From the NCBI GenBank assembly GCA_030429835.1, contig JAUIGC010000001.1, forward strand, positions 1 to 64,000: a DNA stretch of 64,000 nt. The letters are read 5' to 3'. The notes below the pieces were generated by a model, which was not told the DNA's origin, ran no database searches, and worked only from the letters and a program-made list of their open reading frames with translations. Numbering within the stretch: the stretch's first letter is position 1; each line of letters starts with the position of its first letter. Of the stretch, positions 36,003 through 45,289 are shown one piece after another. The translations under genes and the position numbers were made by a program. Source of the DNA: Bacteroidia bacterium (GTDB lineage: Bacteria > Bacteroidota > Bacteroidia > Flavobacteriales > Flavobacteriaceae).

Positions 36003-37261
36003 CAACAAATTTTCGAATAGCCTTTTTAATTTTGAGTATACCAATTATGGTCAGTTGTTCAACAAATACGGACTATGATTCTTATATACCTGAGATAAAT
36101 GGTGGGACCAAGGAAAATGATAGTTTACAATTTCCAGTTTTGGATTTCGAACCTGAAGAAGCGTATTTATATATGGTGAACCCTAATGCTACTTTGGAAA
36201 CCACTAGCCTATTCTATAACCTTAAATCAATTTCGCAAACAAGAATTATCCTGGGTCAACAAGATGCCTTTAGCAGTTTTTATATGAATAATGCGGGCGA
36301 TTCAGACATAAAAAAACTTACTGGAAGCAATCCTGGATTATTGGGTTCAGACTTTATGTTCATCACCGATGATTTGAACGATGGATCTATGTCCAACTGG
36401 TATTTCCAACAGGAAAATCAAATTCGGCATAATGTGATAGAGGCATTTGATATGGGCCTGGTGAACGTTTTCTGTTGGCACCTTCGAGAGCCATTTGAAG
36501 GAAAGGTTTTTTATACCGATGAAATGAGCCAATTCCAGAAAGAAAATGCCTTGAAAAGCATTTTTCCAGGAGGTGAAAATCATGCGTATTATAGACAGAA
36601 ACTAGAAAAAATTGCCTCCTTTTCAAAAAGTCTTGTAAATGCGGAAGGTCTAACGGTTCCTATAATATTTAGACCTTTTCATGAGTTTGATGGTGATTGG
36701 TTTTGGTGGGGTGCGCCTTATAGTAGTATAGATGAGTATATTCAGCTGTGGCAATTTACCATTTCTTATCTTACACGTGATCTTATGGTTGATAATTTAC
36801 TCTTTGCGTTCTCCCCGGACAATACTTTTAATTCGGAAGGCGATTACTTACAAAGATATCCAGGAGATGACTTCGTTGATATTTTAGGCATGGACAAATA
36901 TGGTGATTTTATGGCTCAAAATTCACAGGATATCGAAAGCGCTTCCCAAAAACTTCAAATTATATCCCATCTGTCTGAGACAAAAAACAAAATAGCAGCA
37001 TTAACCGAAACCGGTTTTGCATTCAATCTTGATGAACATAATGTTATATCTGATTATTATACAAACAAACTTTACAAAGCCATAGTTGGTGAAGATATCA
37101 ATATTGCCTTCATCATGTTTTGGTTTAATTCGCAAAATTCCTATTACACTCCCTTACCTGGTCTTGAGGGGTCTACTGATTTTATTAAGTTTGTCTCCAT
37201 GCCAGAAATACTGTTAGCTGATGAACTCCCCGATATGTATAATTTATCCAATGGCTTTTAG
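35999..37261 (+). CDS. GH26 beta-mannanase, lipoprotein
   Basis: A 420-residue GH26 enzyme exported as a lipoprotein (IMVSC, Cys20). Acid/base Glu229 is in RPFHEFDGDWFWWG and nucleophile Glu337 is in LTETGF. Endo-acting GH26 enzymes hydrolyse beta-1,4-mannan; some release mannobiose from chain ends, which would feed the symporter and epimerase encoded just upstream. Lipidation suggests a position on the outer membrane, inner or outer face. Last gene of the symporter-epimerase-GH26 operon, convergent with the aldo/keto reductase gene. Confidence 0.93.
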   Translation: MTTNFRIAFLILSIPIMVSCSTNTDYDSYIPEINGGTKENDSLQFPVLDFEPEEAYLYMVNPNATLETTSLFYNLKSISQTRIILGQQDAFSSFYMNNAGDSDIKKLTGSNPGLLGSDFMFITDDLNDGSMSNWYFQQENQIRHNVIEAFDMGLVNVFCWHLREPFEGKVFYTDEMSQFQKENALKSIFPGGENHAYYRQKLEKIASFSKSLVNAEGLTVPIIFRPFHEFDGDWFWWGAPYSSIDEYIQLWQFTISYLTRDLMVDNLLFAFSPDNTFNSEGDYLQRYPGDDFVDILGMDKYGDFMAQNSQDIESASQKLQIISHLSETKNKIAALTETGFAFNLDEHNVISDYYTNKLYKAIVGEDINIAFIMFWFNSQNSYYTPLPGLEGSTDFIKFVSMPEILLADELPDMYNLSNGF

Positions 37262-37292
37262 GGACTTGGACAGCATGCTTTTTCAAAAGGTT

Positions 37293-38291
37293 TTACCTAT
37301 TTAGAATACAGTCAATATAGGCTATCTCTTCCTCTTGAAAAATAAGATTATTTACAGCTCCCAGATTATTTAACAATTGATCTGCTGTACGTACCCCTAC
37401 CAATACCGAAGTTATAACCGGATTTCTTAATATCCAAGAAATAGCCATTTGGGCAAGACTCTGTCCTCTATCAAGTGCGACCGAATTCAAGATATTTACC
37501 TTTTCGAGAATCTTCTTATTAATTTCGTTCTTTTGTAAAAACCAAGACTCTTTAGCCGCTCGGGAATTTTCAGGAATTCCTTTCAAATATTTGTCAGTCA
37601 GAATTCCCTGATTTAATGGTGAAAATGCTATACAGCCAATTCCCTCCTTCTCAAGTGTATCCAAAAGCCCCTCTTCAACCTTACGGTCAAACATGTTATA
37701 ACGAGGCTGATGAACTAAACAGGGAGTACCTAAACTCTTTAAGATTTTTTGTGCCTGTCGTGTTTGATTTACATTGTTAGAGGATGATCCAATATAAAGC
37801 GCTTTTCCTTGACGCACCATAAGGTCCAATGCCATTAAAGTCTCTTCAAGGGGAGTATCGGGATCAGGTCGATGATGGTAAAAAATATCCACATAATCCA
37901 GTCCCATTCGTCTCAGGCTTTGGTCAATACTTGCCATCAAATACTTTTTCGAGCCCAGATTACCATAAGGTCCTGGCCACATTTCCCAACCAGCCTTGGT
38001 CGAAATAATGAGTTCATCCCTAAAGGATTTAAAGTCAAGCTTCAGGATTTTCCCAAAATACTCTTCTGCAGAACCGGGTGGTGGCCCATAATTATTTGCC
38101 AAATCGAAATGGGTAATACCATGATCAAATGCGGTTCGTATAATTTTCCGGGCATTCACGAAATTATCTACATGACCAAAATTATGCCAAAGCCCCAAAG
38201 ACAATAACGGCAACAACAATCCACTCTTTCCGCACCTTCTGTATTCTAAAGGTGTTTGATAACGTTTTGTATTGGGTCTATAGGGTAGCAA
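37293..38291 (-). CDS. Aldo/keto reductase, YghZ-like
   Basis: A 332-residue NAD(P)H-dependent TIM-barrel reductase. Catalytic residues are visible: Asp in ITHFDLANNYG, Tyr in the same motif, Lys in ISTKAGWEM and His in FYHHRPD. The N-terminus (PYRPNTKRY, EYRRCGKSG) is that of the YghZ/L-glyceraldehyde-3-phosphate reductase group. The start is TTG at 38291, directly abutting the TAG of the upstream esterase gene; no ATG is near. Role in the locus is unclear; it may detoxify or interconvert released sugars. Confidence 0.88.
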   Translation of the reverse strand: MLPYRPNTKRYQTPLEYRRCGKSGLLLPLLSLGLWHNFGHVDNFVNARKIIRTAFDHGITHFDLANNYGPPPGSAEEYFGKILKLDFKSFRDELIISTKAGWEMWPGPYGNLGSKKYLMASIDQSLRRMGLDYVDIFYHHRPDPDTPLEETLMALDLMVRQGKALYIGSSSNNVNQTRQAQKILKSLGTPCLVHQPRYNMFDRKVEEGLLDTLEKEGIGCIAFSPLNQGILTDKYLKGIPENSRAAKESWFLQKNEINKKILEKVNILNSVALDRGQSLAQMAISWILRNPVITSVLVGVRTADQLLNNLGAVNNLIFQEEEIAYIDCILNR

Positions 38292-39401
38292 CTATGGTAT
38301 TAATTTTTCTAAGAATGGCTTTAGCTGTATAGCCATTCCTTTATGCTCTTCAATATTGGGGTGTGATCCACAACCTGTAGGTTTATTAGTTTCAAATTCA
38401 AAAATCGATATATTCATATCCTTTGAAAAATGATTCTTTATTTGAATTAGGCAATCTAAAAGTATTTGACCTTTTTCTCCTGAAAGCATTGGTGACGTGA
38501 GTAAGACCATTTTTACATCAGGTGTCTTCTCTACCAATTTATCCACAAAATTGATATAGTTTCTAATAAATTTATTCCTATTGAAAGGGAGTCTTCCCTT
38601 CGTACCATCACCTTCCGATAGATCATTGGTCCCCAAACCAATGCACATTATATCGGGCGCCTTAGTATAGGAAAAATCGAAAATCGAATCTTTGTTTAAA
38701 TAGAGGTTATCATAAATGTCCGGCATAATAGGTTCCAATTTATTTTCATCATTCCAGTTCCTATGCATTCCGATTCCAGAAACCGCACTCAGTAAATAAT
38801 CGGCATTGAGGGAGCGAGCAACTTTGGGACCGAATGCCAAATAAGCATTGTGTTGGTCAAACCATTTCCCTGTATCGCATGGAACTTCAGAGGTATCAGC
38901 TCCCATGCCACAAGTTATTGAATTACCGATAAACTCAATCAAAAACGTATTTTCAGAATTATAAGACGTTATTGTTTTAGCAGTAGCACCTAGAAAAGCC
39001 AAGGCTCCATTTGCTGATTCAGTAGCCTTATGGAGACCGATCCTATTTGCTCCCTTTCCAGATAACCCTAAGGATATTTTATTCACGGAATCACCGTATA
39101 CCTTATATTTTTTAACAAAATCCCCATTAATCGAAACCGTTAAATAATCGTAGTGCGGATTACTAGCTTTTAGATACAGTTGAAGGGAGTCTCCATATGC
39201 CTCGAATTCAACTCCGGAAGCCGGACCAATAAGAAGTGTTTTATCATTCTGTTTTAGAACACGACCACTATACTGGAAGACATTTAAATCCGAGGCATAA
39301 AAACTAGGCTTATTTTCATTCGAATGGCAGCCCAAGAGCAATAAAATTGTCAACGATGTACTAACCCAACTCCTAAGATTAATGAAATTGAATGGCATCA
39401 T
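38292..39401 (-). CDS. CE2-like SGNH acetyl esterase, lipoprotein
   Basis: A 369-residue predicted lipoprotein (LLLLGC, Cys25). An N-terminal beta-sandwich (about 35-150) precedes an SGNH-hydrolase domain with FIGNSITCG (catalytic Ser), a Gly block GIGMHRN, GLGTNDLS (Asn) and HPNIEEHKGMA (catalytic His). This two-domain layout fits carbohydrate esterase family 2, which removes acetyl groups from mannan and xylan. Deacetylation would open acetylated glucomannan to the hydrolases in this locus. Its ATG overlaps the AraC stop in an ATGA arrangement. Confidence 0.82.
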   Translation of the reverse strand: MMPFNFINLRSWVSTSLTILLLLGCHSNENKPSFYASDLNVFQYSGRVLKQNDKTLLIGPASGVEFEAYGDSLQLYLKASNPHYDYLTVSINGDFVKKYKVYGDSVNKISLGLSGKGANRIGLHKATESANGALAFLGATAKTITSYNSENTFLIEFIGNSITCGMGADTSEVPCDTGKWFDQHNAYLAFGPKVARSLNADYLLSAVSGIGMHRNWNDENKLEPIMPDIYDNLYLNKDSIFDFSYTKAPDIMCIGLGTNDLSEGDGTKGRLPFNRNKFIRNYINFVDKLVEKTPDVKMVLLTSPMLSGEKGQILLDCLIQIKNHFSKDMNISIFEFETNKPTGCGSHPNIEEHKGMAIQLKPFLEKLIP

Positions 39402-40285
39402 AAAACTCTTCTTATACCATTGAATTCAGCCCTAAAAATACTAGGCGTTATTCCCTTCACCTTTTTAAAGACCCTATTAAAATTCGCCATATTGTTAAAT
39501 CCACATTTAAATCCAATCTCACTAATGGTCAAATCAGTTTCTATCAACCATCTTGAAGCATAACTGATACGGGTGTCATTTATATATTCAACAAAGGTCT
39601 TACCCGTTCTTTTTTTTATAAATCTATTAAAGGTGACCACCGTCATATTTACAAGTTCGGATATTTCATCGAGGGATACCTTTCTATCGTAATTCTCTTG
39701 TACATAATCATATACCTTTTTTATCTTTTTACTATTCTCAAAATCATTTAATTGAGAAACACTGGTAGATAAAAGCCTTTGATTTCTAGAGTTGGCCAAA
39801 TCATGGAGAATTGACATAAGGTCTAAAAAGTAATCGATATTGGTCGTCTTCGAAAGTCTCATTATTTTGGGAAGACATTCCTCGGAAATTTTCCTCGAAA
39901 ATAGAATACCATGGTTAGCTCTGTGAAATAAATCCCTTAACGGTTTAAAAATTGTTCTTGAAAGTAGTTTGGCGTCAAGAAGATCTTCATGGAATTGTAT
40001 GGTAATTTCATGAATAAGCTTGTTTTTAGAATTGTGCGTTTCCCAACCATGTATAAGATTGGGACCTACAAGTACCAATTCAATATCGTCAATTTCTTCA
40101 AGATTATCTCCAACGACTCGCCTAACTCCTTTCCCATTAATTATGCAATTAAGTTCATATTCCGGGTGGAAGTGAATCGGAAAGTCAAAGTCTTCCTTAA
40201 AACGGTCAAAAACGATAAAACTATCCTCTGGAGTAAGTGGAGTAATTTCTCTATGAACGTTACTTAAGGCAAATTGATGATCCAT
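39398..40285 (-). CDS. AraC-family transcriptional regulator of the mannan locus
   Basis: A 295-residue regulator. The N-terminal part (about 1-150) is a cupin-like sensor with the FPIHFHPEYELNCIING pattern, suited to bind a small sugar. The C-terminal part (about 190-290) has two helix-turn-helix units: VSLDEISELVNMTVVTFNRF and TISEIGFKCGFNNMANFNRVFKK. It is cotranscribed between the lipoprotein epimerase and the esterase, 12 nt after the former. It is the only regulator seen in the locus and is the best candidate for binding TGACAAAAWARTAYT, which is inference. Confidence 0.92.
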   Translation of the reverse strand: MDHQFALSNVHREITPLTPEDSFIVFDRFKEDFDFPIHFHPEYELNCIINGKGVRRVVGDNLEEIDDIELVLVGPNLIHGWETHNSKNKLIHEITIQFHEDLLDAKLLSRTIFKPLRDLFHRANHGILFSRKISEECLPKIMRLSKTTNIDYFLDLMSILHDLANSRNQRLLSTSVSQLNDFENSKKIKKVYDYVQENYDRKVSLDEISELVNMTVVTFNRFIKKRTGKTFVEYINDTRISYASRWLIETDLTISEIGFKCGFNNMANFNRVFKKVKGITPSIFRAEFNGIRRVL

Positions 40286-40297
40286 GAAATAGGTAAT

Positions 40298-41665
40298 TTA
40301 TTTTTTTCTATTTTCTTGTGTTTCCAACATTTCCTTGCAATTGACTAGTGCCCTATAATTGTGGTAGGCCCCTTTCCAAATATGTCCCTTGCGATTTAAC
40401 TCTGTTTCCGGTCTTTTATCCAGCCCCCACTCATACCATCCACCGTGCTTTTTATCCATTAGGTAATCATTTGTATACTTCCAAAGCGTATTAAAATGTT
40501 CATAATAATTCAAAGAATCATTGGGAAAGTAATGGTGCATTAGCAAAAGGCTATTTAGCCCCTCTGCTTGTGACCACCAATTTTTATCATCATTAACGAT
40601 AGTTATAGATTCCTCATTTTTAAAGTAATAGCCCCCATCGTAGAACCCGCCAACTTGGTTATCCCATCCATTCCTTAATGAATGATCGACCATTTTTTTA
40701 CCTTTTTTCAACGTTTCGTCAAATTCCCAATTACCTAGAACATGTGAGGCTTCCAGCATTAAGTAGGCCGTTTCAACATCATGTCCGAATGAGACATGGT
40801 CCAGAAAATAGTGCTTTGATATCGAATCTTTGGGGCTTTCTACAAATGTCACGGGTTTCCAATCTTTTTCAAAGAATAAATTCATGTAGTCTTTTTCATT
40901 TGTAATTGTGTCCCTAATAAGTGTTAACAATTCCTTTATCCTTTCTTCAAGAATTTCATCCGGCCATACTTTGTACAAGGTAGTAAAGGCCTCCAATAGA
41001 TGTATACTGCTGTTTTGGTCTTTATAGCCAACATCGGAAATGGATGGAAAGCCTTTTCTTCTCTCAATTGGGGTTCCATTAACATTTAATGACTGAAAAT
41101 ATCCTTTATGAATACTATCGTGGCTATGGTTCTCCAGCCAATTAAAGGTTGACTTTGCCAAATTAAGTGCCTCTTCATTCTCTGAGGCCGCATAATACAT
41201 CGACAATCCATAGATAGCAAAAGAGTTACCATAGGCAGTTTTTTCATTACCAAAATTTAGGATAGGTGTTCCATCACTGGTCACTAAGTTATAAAACCCT
41301 CCGTTAACGGTATCCCACATAAAATCCCTTAGATATTCATAGCCATGATGGGCATATTTGAGATACTCCTCTTTCATAGAGGGAACTTTTTCCGATGCCA
41401 TTGAAGCAGTCCATAAGTGCCTGGCTTGGGTGACAATCATTTTTTCGGATTTATCACCAACCTGAAAATCATAGGATATATTACTGAAGTAACCACCATT
41501 GATCGTATCCAGTACCAAAGGATACCATCTTTCCAATAGACCTTCCCTCGCAGCTTTGTCAAATTCTAAAAGTAGGGTACTGTTCTGGGACTGTGCATGC
41601 TCATTTGAGGTACATCCGAGTGTTAGCCCGAAAAGGAGGAGAATTGCGATAATGTTTTTCCACAT
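40298..41665 (-). CDS. AGE-family epimerase-like protein, predicted lipoprotein
   Basis: A 455-residue AGE-family (alpha/alpha)6-barrel protein. It carries SSIHLLEAFTTLY, SFGHDVETAYLMLEASH, DDKNWWSQAEGL and KGHIWKGAYHNYRAL, the same blocks as the cytoplasmic epimerase encoded at 34806. Unlike that enzyme it has an N-terminal signal with lipobox LTLGC (Cys18), so it would sit in the periplasm or on the outer membrane. Known AGE epimerases are usually cytoplasmic, so this location is unusual. Activity (epimerase, isomerase or binding) is not proven. First gene of the minus-strand operon with araC, esterase and reductase. Confidence 0.85.
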   Translation of the reverse strand: MWKNIIAILLLFGLTLGCTSNEHAQSQNSTLLLEFDKAAREGLLERWYPLVLDTINGGYFSNISYDFQVGDKSEKMIVTQARHLWTASMASEKVPSMKEEYLKYAHHGYEYLRDFMWDTVNGGFYNLVTSDGTPILNFGNEKTAYGNSFAIYGLSMYYAASENEEALNLAKSTFNWLENHSHDSIHKGYFQSLNVNGTPIERRKGFPSISDVGYKDQNSSIHLLEAFTTLYKVWPDEILEERIKELLTLIRDTITNEKDYMNLFFEKDWKPVTFVESPKDSISKHYFLDHVSFGHDVETAYLMLEASHVLGNWEFDETLKKGKKMVDHSLRNGWDNQVGGFYDGGYYFKNEESITIVNDDKNWWSQAEGLNSLLLMHHYFPNDSLNYYEHFNTLWKYTNDYLMDKKHGGWYEWGLDKRPETELNRKGHIWKGAYHNYRALVNCKEMLETQENRKK

Positions 41666-41740
41666 ATTATGAAGCTATTTACAATAAATATAAAATATTC
41701 TTTATTGCTTAAAGATTCTTGAAATAATTGTACTCCAAAA

Positions 41741-41760
41741 TGACAAAATAGTACTATGAT
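41741..41760 (+). promoter_or_regulatory. Operator-like motif in the divergent epimerase/GH9 region (site D)
   Basis: TGACAAAATAGTACT matches the motif seen at sites A-C and lies 33 nt before the GH9 start, in the only intergenic space between the two divergent operons. Confidence 0.55.
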
Positions 41761-41792
41761 GCAATTTTATAATCCTACTACTTTTAATCCGC

Positions 41793-44297
41793 ATGAAATT
41801 TTTACCCTCAATTCTACTTTTACTACAATTCGGAACGGCTGTTGCCCAACTTCAGTACGATTCAATAACTACCCATTTTGTGATTAACGATTTGGAATAT
41901 TTGGAAAGGACGGGTGTAAATGTAATGCTTGCCCATGATTTCTATCCCGAAAGTCATCAAGGAGGTGTGGGCATAATTCAAAATGGTGTCCGGGTTGCCA
42001 CAAATGGGGACCTTAGATTGGAGTCCGCTCCAGGTCAGTGGCAACCTGTACCAAAGGTTGGGGAGAGATTGGTAGATCGTAGGAATCAAGAAATTAGCGT
42101 TGTTATGTCCTATCCGGATAAAAGCAAGGACAAAATAGGCTTTAACCCTATCGATTATCCTGACTTAAATTTTTCCTATACCCTAAAAATAAAACCTGCG
42201 GGAACTTCATTTAAAATAATAGTTGATTTGGACAAACCTTTACCAGAGGAATGGATTGGCAGAGTGGGTTTAAATATCGAACTTTTTCCTGGGCTTCTAT
42301 TTGGAAAGTCTTACTACATGGATGATTCCTTTGGTATTTTCAACCGACAGGCCAATGGTCCGGGGAAAACAAATAAATATGGCATCTACGAACTTGAGCC
42401 CATGGCTACGGGATCACGGTTGACAATAGCTCCAGAAAATTCCGAACAAACCATGACAATTGTAAATGTCGATGGAAGCCCTTTACAATTATTGGATGGT
42501 CGGGCACAACATAGCAACGGGTGGTTTATAGTTCGTTCATTAATACCATCTGGAGCTACAAAGAATGCCATTGAATGGTTAGTTGAACCAATTGCAAAAG
42601 AAAACTTTGTGTACGACCCAATTGTACAAGTTTCCCAAGTGGGCTATCATCCCAAACAAAATAAGGTCGCCGTCATTGAAACGGATATAAATGATGTACC
42701 AAGAGTGCTATCCTTATTTCGAATAAACGAACAAGGTGGTAAGGTTCAAATCTCTTCCGACATACCTGAATTATGGGGTGATTTCTTAAGATATAGATAT
42801 TATCAATATGACTTCACCCAAATAACAGAGCCTGGAATTTACCAAATTCAATATGGAAATTTCATGACCAGTCCTTTTCAAATTTCAGAATCCGTTTTTA
42901 CCAGAAATGTTTGGCAACCCACCTTAGAATATTTTTTGCCTGTTCAGATGTGTCATATGCGAGTAAAGGATAGATATAAGATTTGGCATGGACTATGCCA
43001 TATTGATGATGCAAGGATGGCTCCAATTAACATGAATCATTTTGATGGGTATCTCCAAGGTCCACAGACTTTCACAGCCTATGAGACCGGGGAGCATGTA
43101 CCTGGTCTCAATGCTGGGGGCTGGCATGACGCAGGTGACTACGATATACGTATTGAATCCCAATCCGCTACCGTACATGGGCTCTCACAAATATACGAGC
43201 TTTTTAAAATAGATTATGACAATACCACTATTGACAGGTCAGCTCAACGTGTGGATATGCTTACTCCTGATGGAATACCTGATATTCTTCAACAAATCGA
43301 GCACGGGGTCATTTCAATTGTAGGTGGGTACACTAATATGGGTAGATTTTATCGTGGACTAATTGTTCCGACCCTAGATCAGTATAGATTATTGGGAGAC
43401 CCTGTAAATCATAGTGATGGCAAGGATTATGATGGCAGGAATGTAAGTCAAGAATTTCAATGGGGAAAAATGGGGGAACCAGATGATCGATGGGTATTTA
43501 CTGAATCCAATCCACGCCGTGAAATTTCAACTGCTGCAGCGCTAGCGGCTGCTGCAAGGGTACTAAAAATTCACAACCCTGTCCTTTCCAATAGCTGTTT
43601 AAGGATTGCCGAGGACATTTGGTCACTTTCCAAAAAGGAAGATCCTTTATTGAGAATGGGTTTGGCCGTTGAACTTTTTCAGACCACAAGTGCCAAAAAA
43701 TACAGAGAATATATTCTAAAAAATGAAGAAAGCATCATTAATAATATTGCAAATACCGGATGGTTAGTAGGTCCAATATTACCGCATTTGAATGATGTGG
43801 ATTTTAATACAAAAATTGAGACTGCAATCAAGTCATACTTTAAGAAAATTGAGGAATTAGGAAAAAGGACCCCTTATGGTATACCCTATGAGCCTAATAT
43901 TTGGGGGGCTGGTTGGGGTATTCAAAGCTTTGGGGTAAAACAATATTTTCTGCACACAAGTTTTCCTGATATTTTCCCGAACACTTATATGTTTAACGCC
44001 TTGAATTTTATTTTAGGCGTCCATCCCGGAGTGAACACTTCTTCGTTCACTTCGGGTGTGGGATCTAAATCAATAACGCAGGCTTATGGGGTAAACAGGG
44101 GCGAGTTTTCGTATATCCCTGGAGGCATTGGTTCCGGAACAGCTTTGATTCGACCCGATTTTCCAGAATTATTGGAATGGCCATTTCTATGGCAACAAAC
44201 AGAATATGTTCTTGGAGGGGGTACTACGGATTACTTGCTACTTGTTTTAGGAACCCAGAAGTTACTCACAGATACTATTAAAACTACTAGCAAATGA
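41793..44297 (+). CDS. GH9 family glycoside hydrolase
   Basis: An 834-residue secreted protein. A signal peptide (about 1-19, AVA before Q) is followed by an N-terminal beta-rich region with no obvious match (to about 270), a CelD_N-type Ig-like domain (VSQVGYHPKQNKVAVI onward, about 285-365) and a GH9 (alpha/alpha)6 domain. The catalytic base motif DAGDYD is at 446-451. NPRREISTAAALAAAARVL and a late Glu in WQQTEYVLGG (probable acid) are present. GH9 enzymes are endo- or exo-beta-1,4-glucanases, so this supports glucomannan or mixed-linked glucan as substrate. First gene of the GH9-GH26-GH30 operon; ATGA overlap with GH26. Confidence 0.88.
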   Translation: MKFLPSILLLLQFGTAVAQLQYDSITTHFVINDLEYLERTGVNVMLAHDFYPESHQGGVGIIQNGVRVATNGDLRLESAPGQWQPVPKVGERLVDRRNQEISVVMSYPDKSKDKIGFNPIDYPDLNFSYTLKIKPAGTSFKIIVDLDKPLPEEWIGRVGLNIELFPGLLFGKSYYMDDSFGIFNRQANGPGKTNKYGIYELEPMATGSRLTIAPENSEQTMTIVNVDGSPLQLLDGRAQHSNGWFIVRSLIPSGATKNAIEWLVEPIAKENFVYDPIVQVSQVGYHPKQNKVAVIETDINDVPRVLSLFRINEQGGKVQISSDIPELWGDFLRYRYYQYDFTQITEPGIYQIQYGNFMTSPFQISESVFTRNVWQPTLEYFLPVQMCHMRVKDRYKIWHGLCHIDDARMAPINMNHFDGYLQGPQTFTAYETGEHVPGLNAGGWHDAGDYDIRIESQSATVHGLSQIYELFKIDYDNTTIDRSAQRVDMLTPDGIPDILQQIEHGVISIVGGYTNMGRFYRGLIVPTLDQYRLLGDPVNHSDGKDYDGRNVSQEFQWGKMGEPDDRWVFTESNPRREISTAAALAAAARVLKIHNPVLSNSCLRIAEDIWSLSKKEDPLLRMGLAVELFQTTSAKKYREYILKNEESIINNIANTGWLVGPILPHLNDVDFNTKIETAIKSYFKKIEELGKRTPYGIPYEPNIWGAGWGIQSFGVKQYFLHTSFPDIFPNTYMFNALNFILGVHPGVNTSSFTSGVGSKSITQAYGVNRGEFSYIPGGIGSGTALIRPDFPELLEWPFLWQQTEYVLGGGTTDYLLLVLGTQKLLTDTIKTTSK

Positions 44298-45289
44298 AAA
44301 ATTGCATTTATTGTTTTATCACATTCTTTACTGTTGGAAGTCTTCAGTCGCAGACCCCGCCTGTGAACAAAAATTCTACCAAGGAAGCGCAAAGGTTGTT
44401 AAATTATATATACACTTTGGGAGATAGAATCCTAACAGGGCAACATAGTTATAATGAAAATCCCAGCTCTTTTTACAATGTTGCCACGGAGATTACTGGA
44501 GAGGAACCTGCCGTGTGGGGTACTGATTTTTATTGGAATAGAAATCAAAATCCAGGTGATAGAATAGTTGAGGAGGCAATTAAAAAACATGCCAACGGCA
44601 ATATAATTACCCTTATGTGGCATGTCGGTCGACCTCATGATACTCCTCCTTTCACTTGGCGCGAAAGTGTACAAGGGGAGATAAGCGAAAAGGATTGGCA
44701 AGCTTTGCTTACACCAGGTACAAGTTTACATAAACGCTGGGAAGAACAAGTCGACCAAATCGCTTTGCCCCTTAAAGAACTACAACGGAAAGGTATCCCC
44801 GTACTTTGGAGACCATACCATGAAATGAATGGAGTTTGGTTTTGGTGGGGGAACAAAAAGGGTGACAACGGATTTAAAAAACTTTGGATTCAACTGTATG
44901 ATAGAATGGTAAATGTCCATCATCTAGATAATTTGATTTGGGTCTGGAATGCGAATGGTCCTAGAGATATACCTGGTGACGAAGCATATGATTATCTTGA
45001 TTTCTTTCCCGGTCATGACTATGTTGATATTTTAGCCACTGATGTGTATCATGGCGATTATGAACAAAAAGACTACGAACAGTTAGTTAAGTTGGCTCAA
45101 GGAAAGCCCGTAGCCTTGGGTGAGGTCGGTAAACTACCGAATCGTACTATACTTAATTCACAACCTAAATGGTCTTGGTTCATGGTCTGGTCGAACTGGA
45201 TTACGACTGCCAATACCCCTGAAAATGTTAAGGATATATATGAATACACAAAAACAATTTCTAAAAATGACATTGACATATCAAATTAA
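44294..45289 (+). CDS. GH26 beta-mannanase, second copy
   Basis: A 331-residue GH26 enzyme with a Sec signal peptide (about 1-20, ending SQ) and no lipobox, so probably periplasmic. Acid/base Glu177 is in LWRPYHEMNGVWFWWG and nucleophile Glu277 is in VALGEVGKL. It differs clearly from the lipoprotein GH26 at 35999, which suggests a division of labour between cell surface and periplasm. Starts within an ATGA overlap with GH9 and overlaps the next gene by 23 nt. Confidence 0.92.
   Translation: MKNCIYCFITFFTVGSLQSQTPPVNKNSTKEAQRLLNYIYTLGDRILTGQHSYNENPSSFYNVATEITGEEPAVWGTDFYWNRNQNPGDRIVEEAIKKHANGNIITLMWHVGRPHDTPPFTWRESVQGEISEKDWQALLTPGTSLHKRWEEQVDQIALPLKELQRKGIPVLWRPYHEMNGVWFWWGNKKGDNGFKKLWIQLYDRMVNVHHLDNLIWVWNANGPRDIPGDEAYDYLDFFPGHDYVDILATDVYHGDYEQKDYEQLVKLAQGKPVALGEVGKLPNRTILNSQPKWSWFMVWSNWITTANTPENVKDIYEYTKTISKNDIDISN

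Noticed and set aside
45120-45266. N-terminal extension of the GH30-like protein
   Set aside because: It overlaps the GH26 gene by 170 bp and would bury the signal peptide that starts at 45267.
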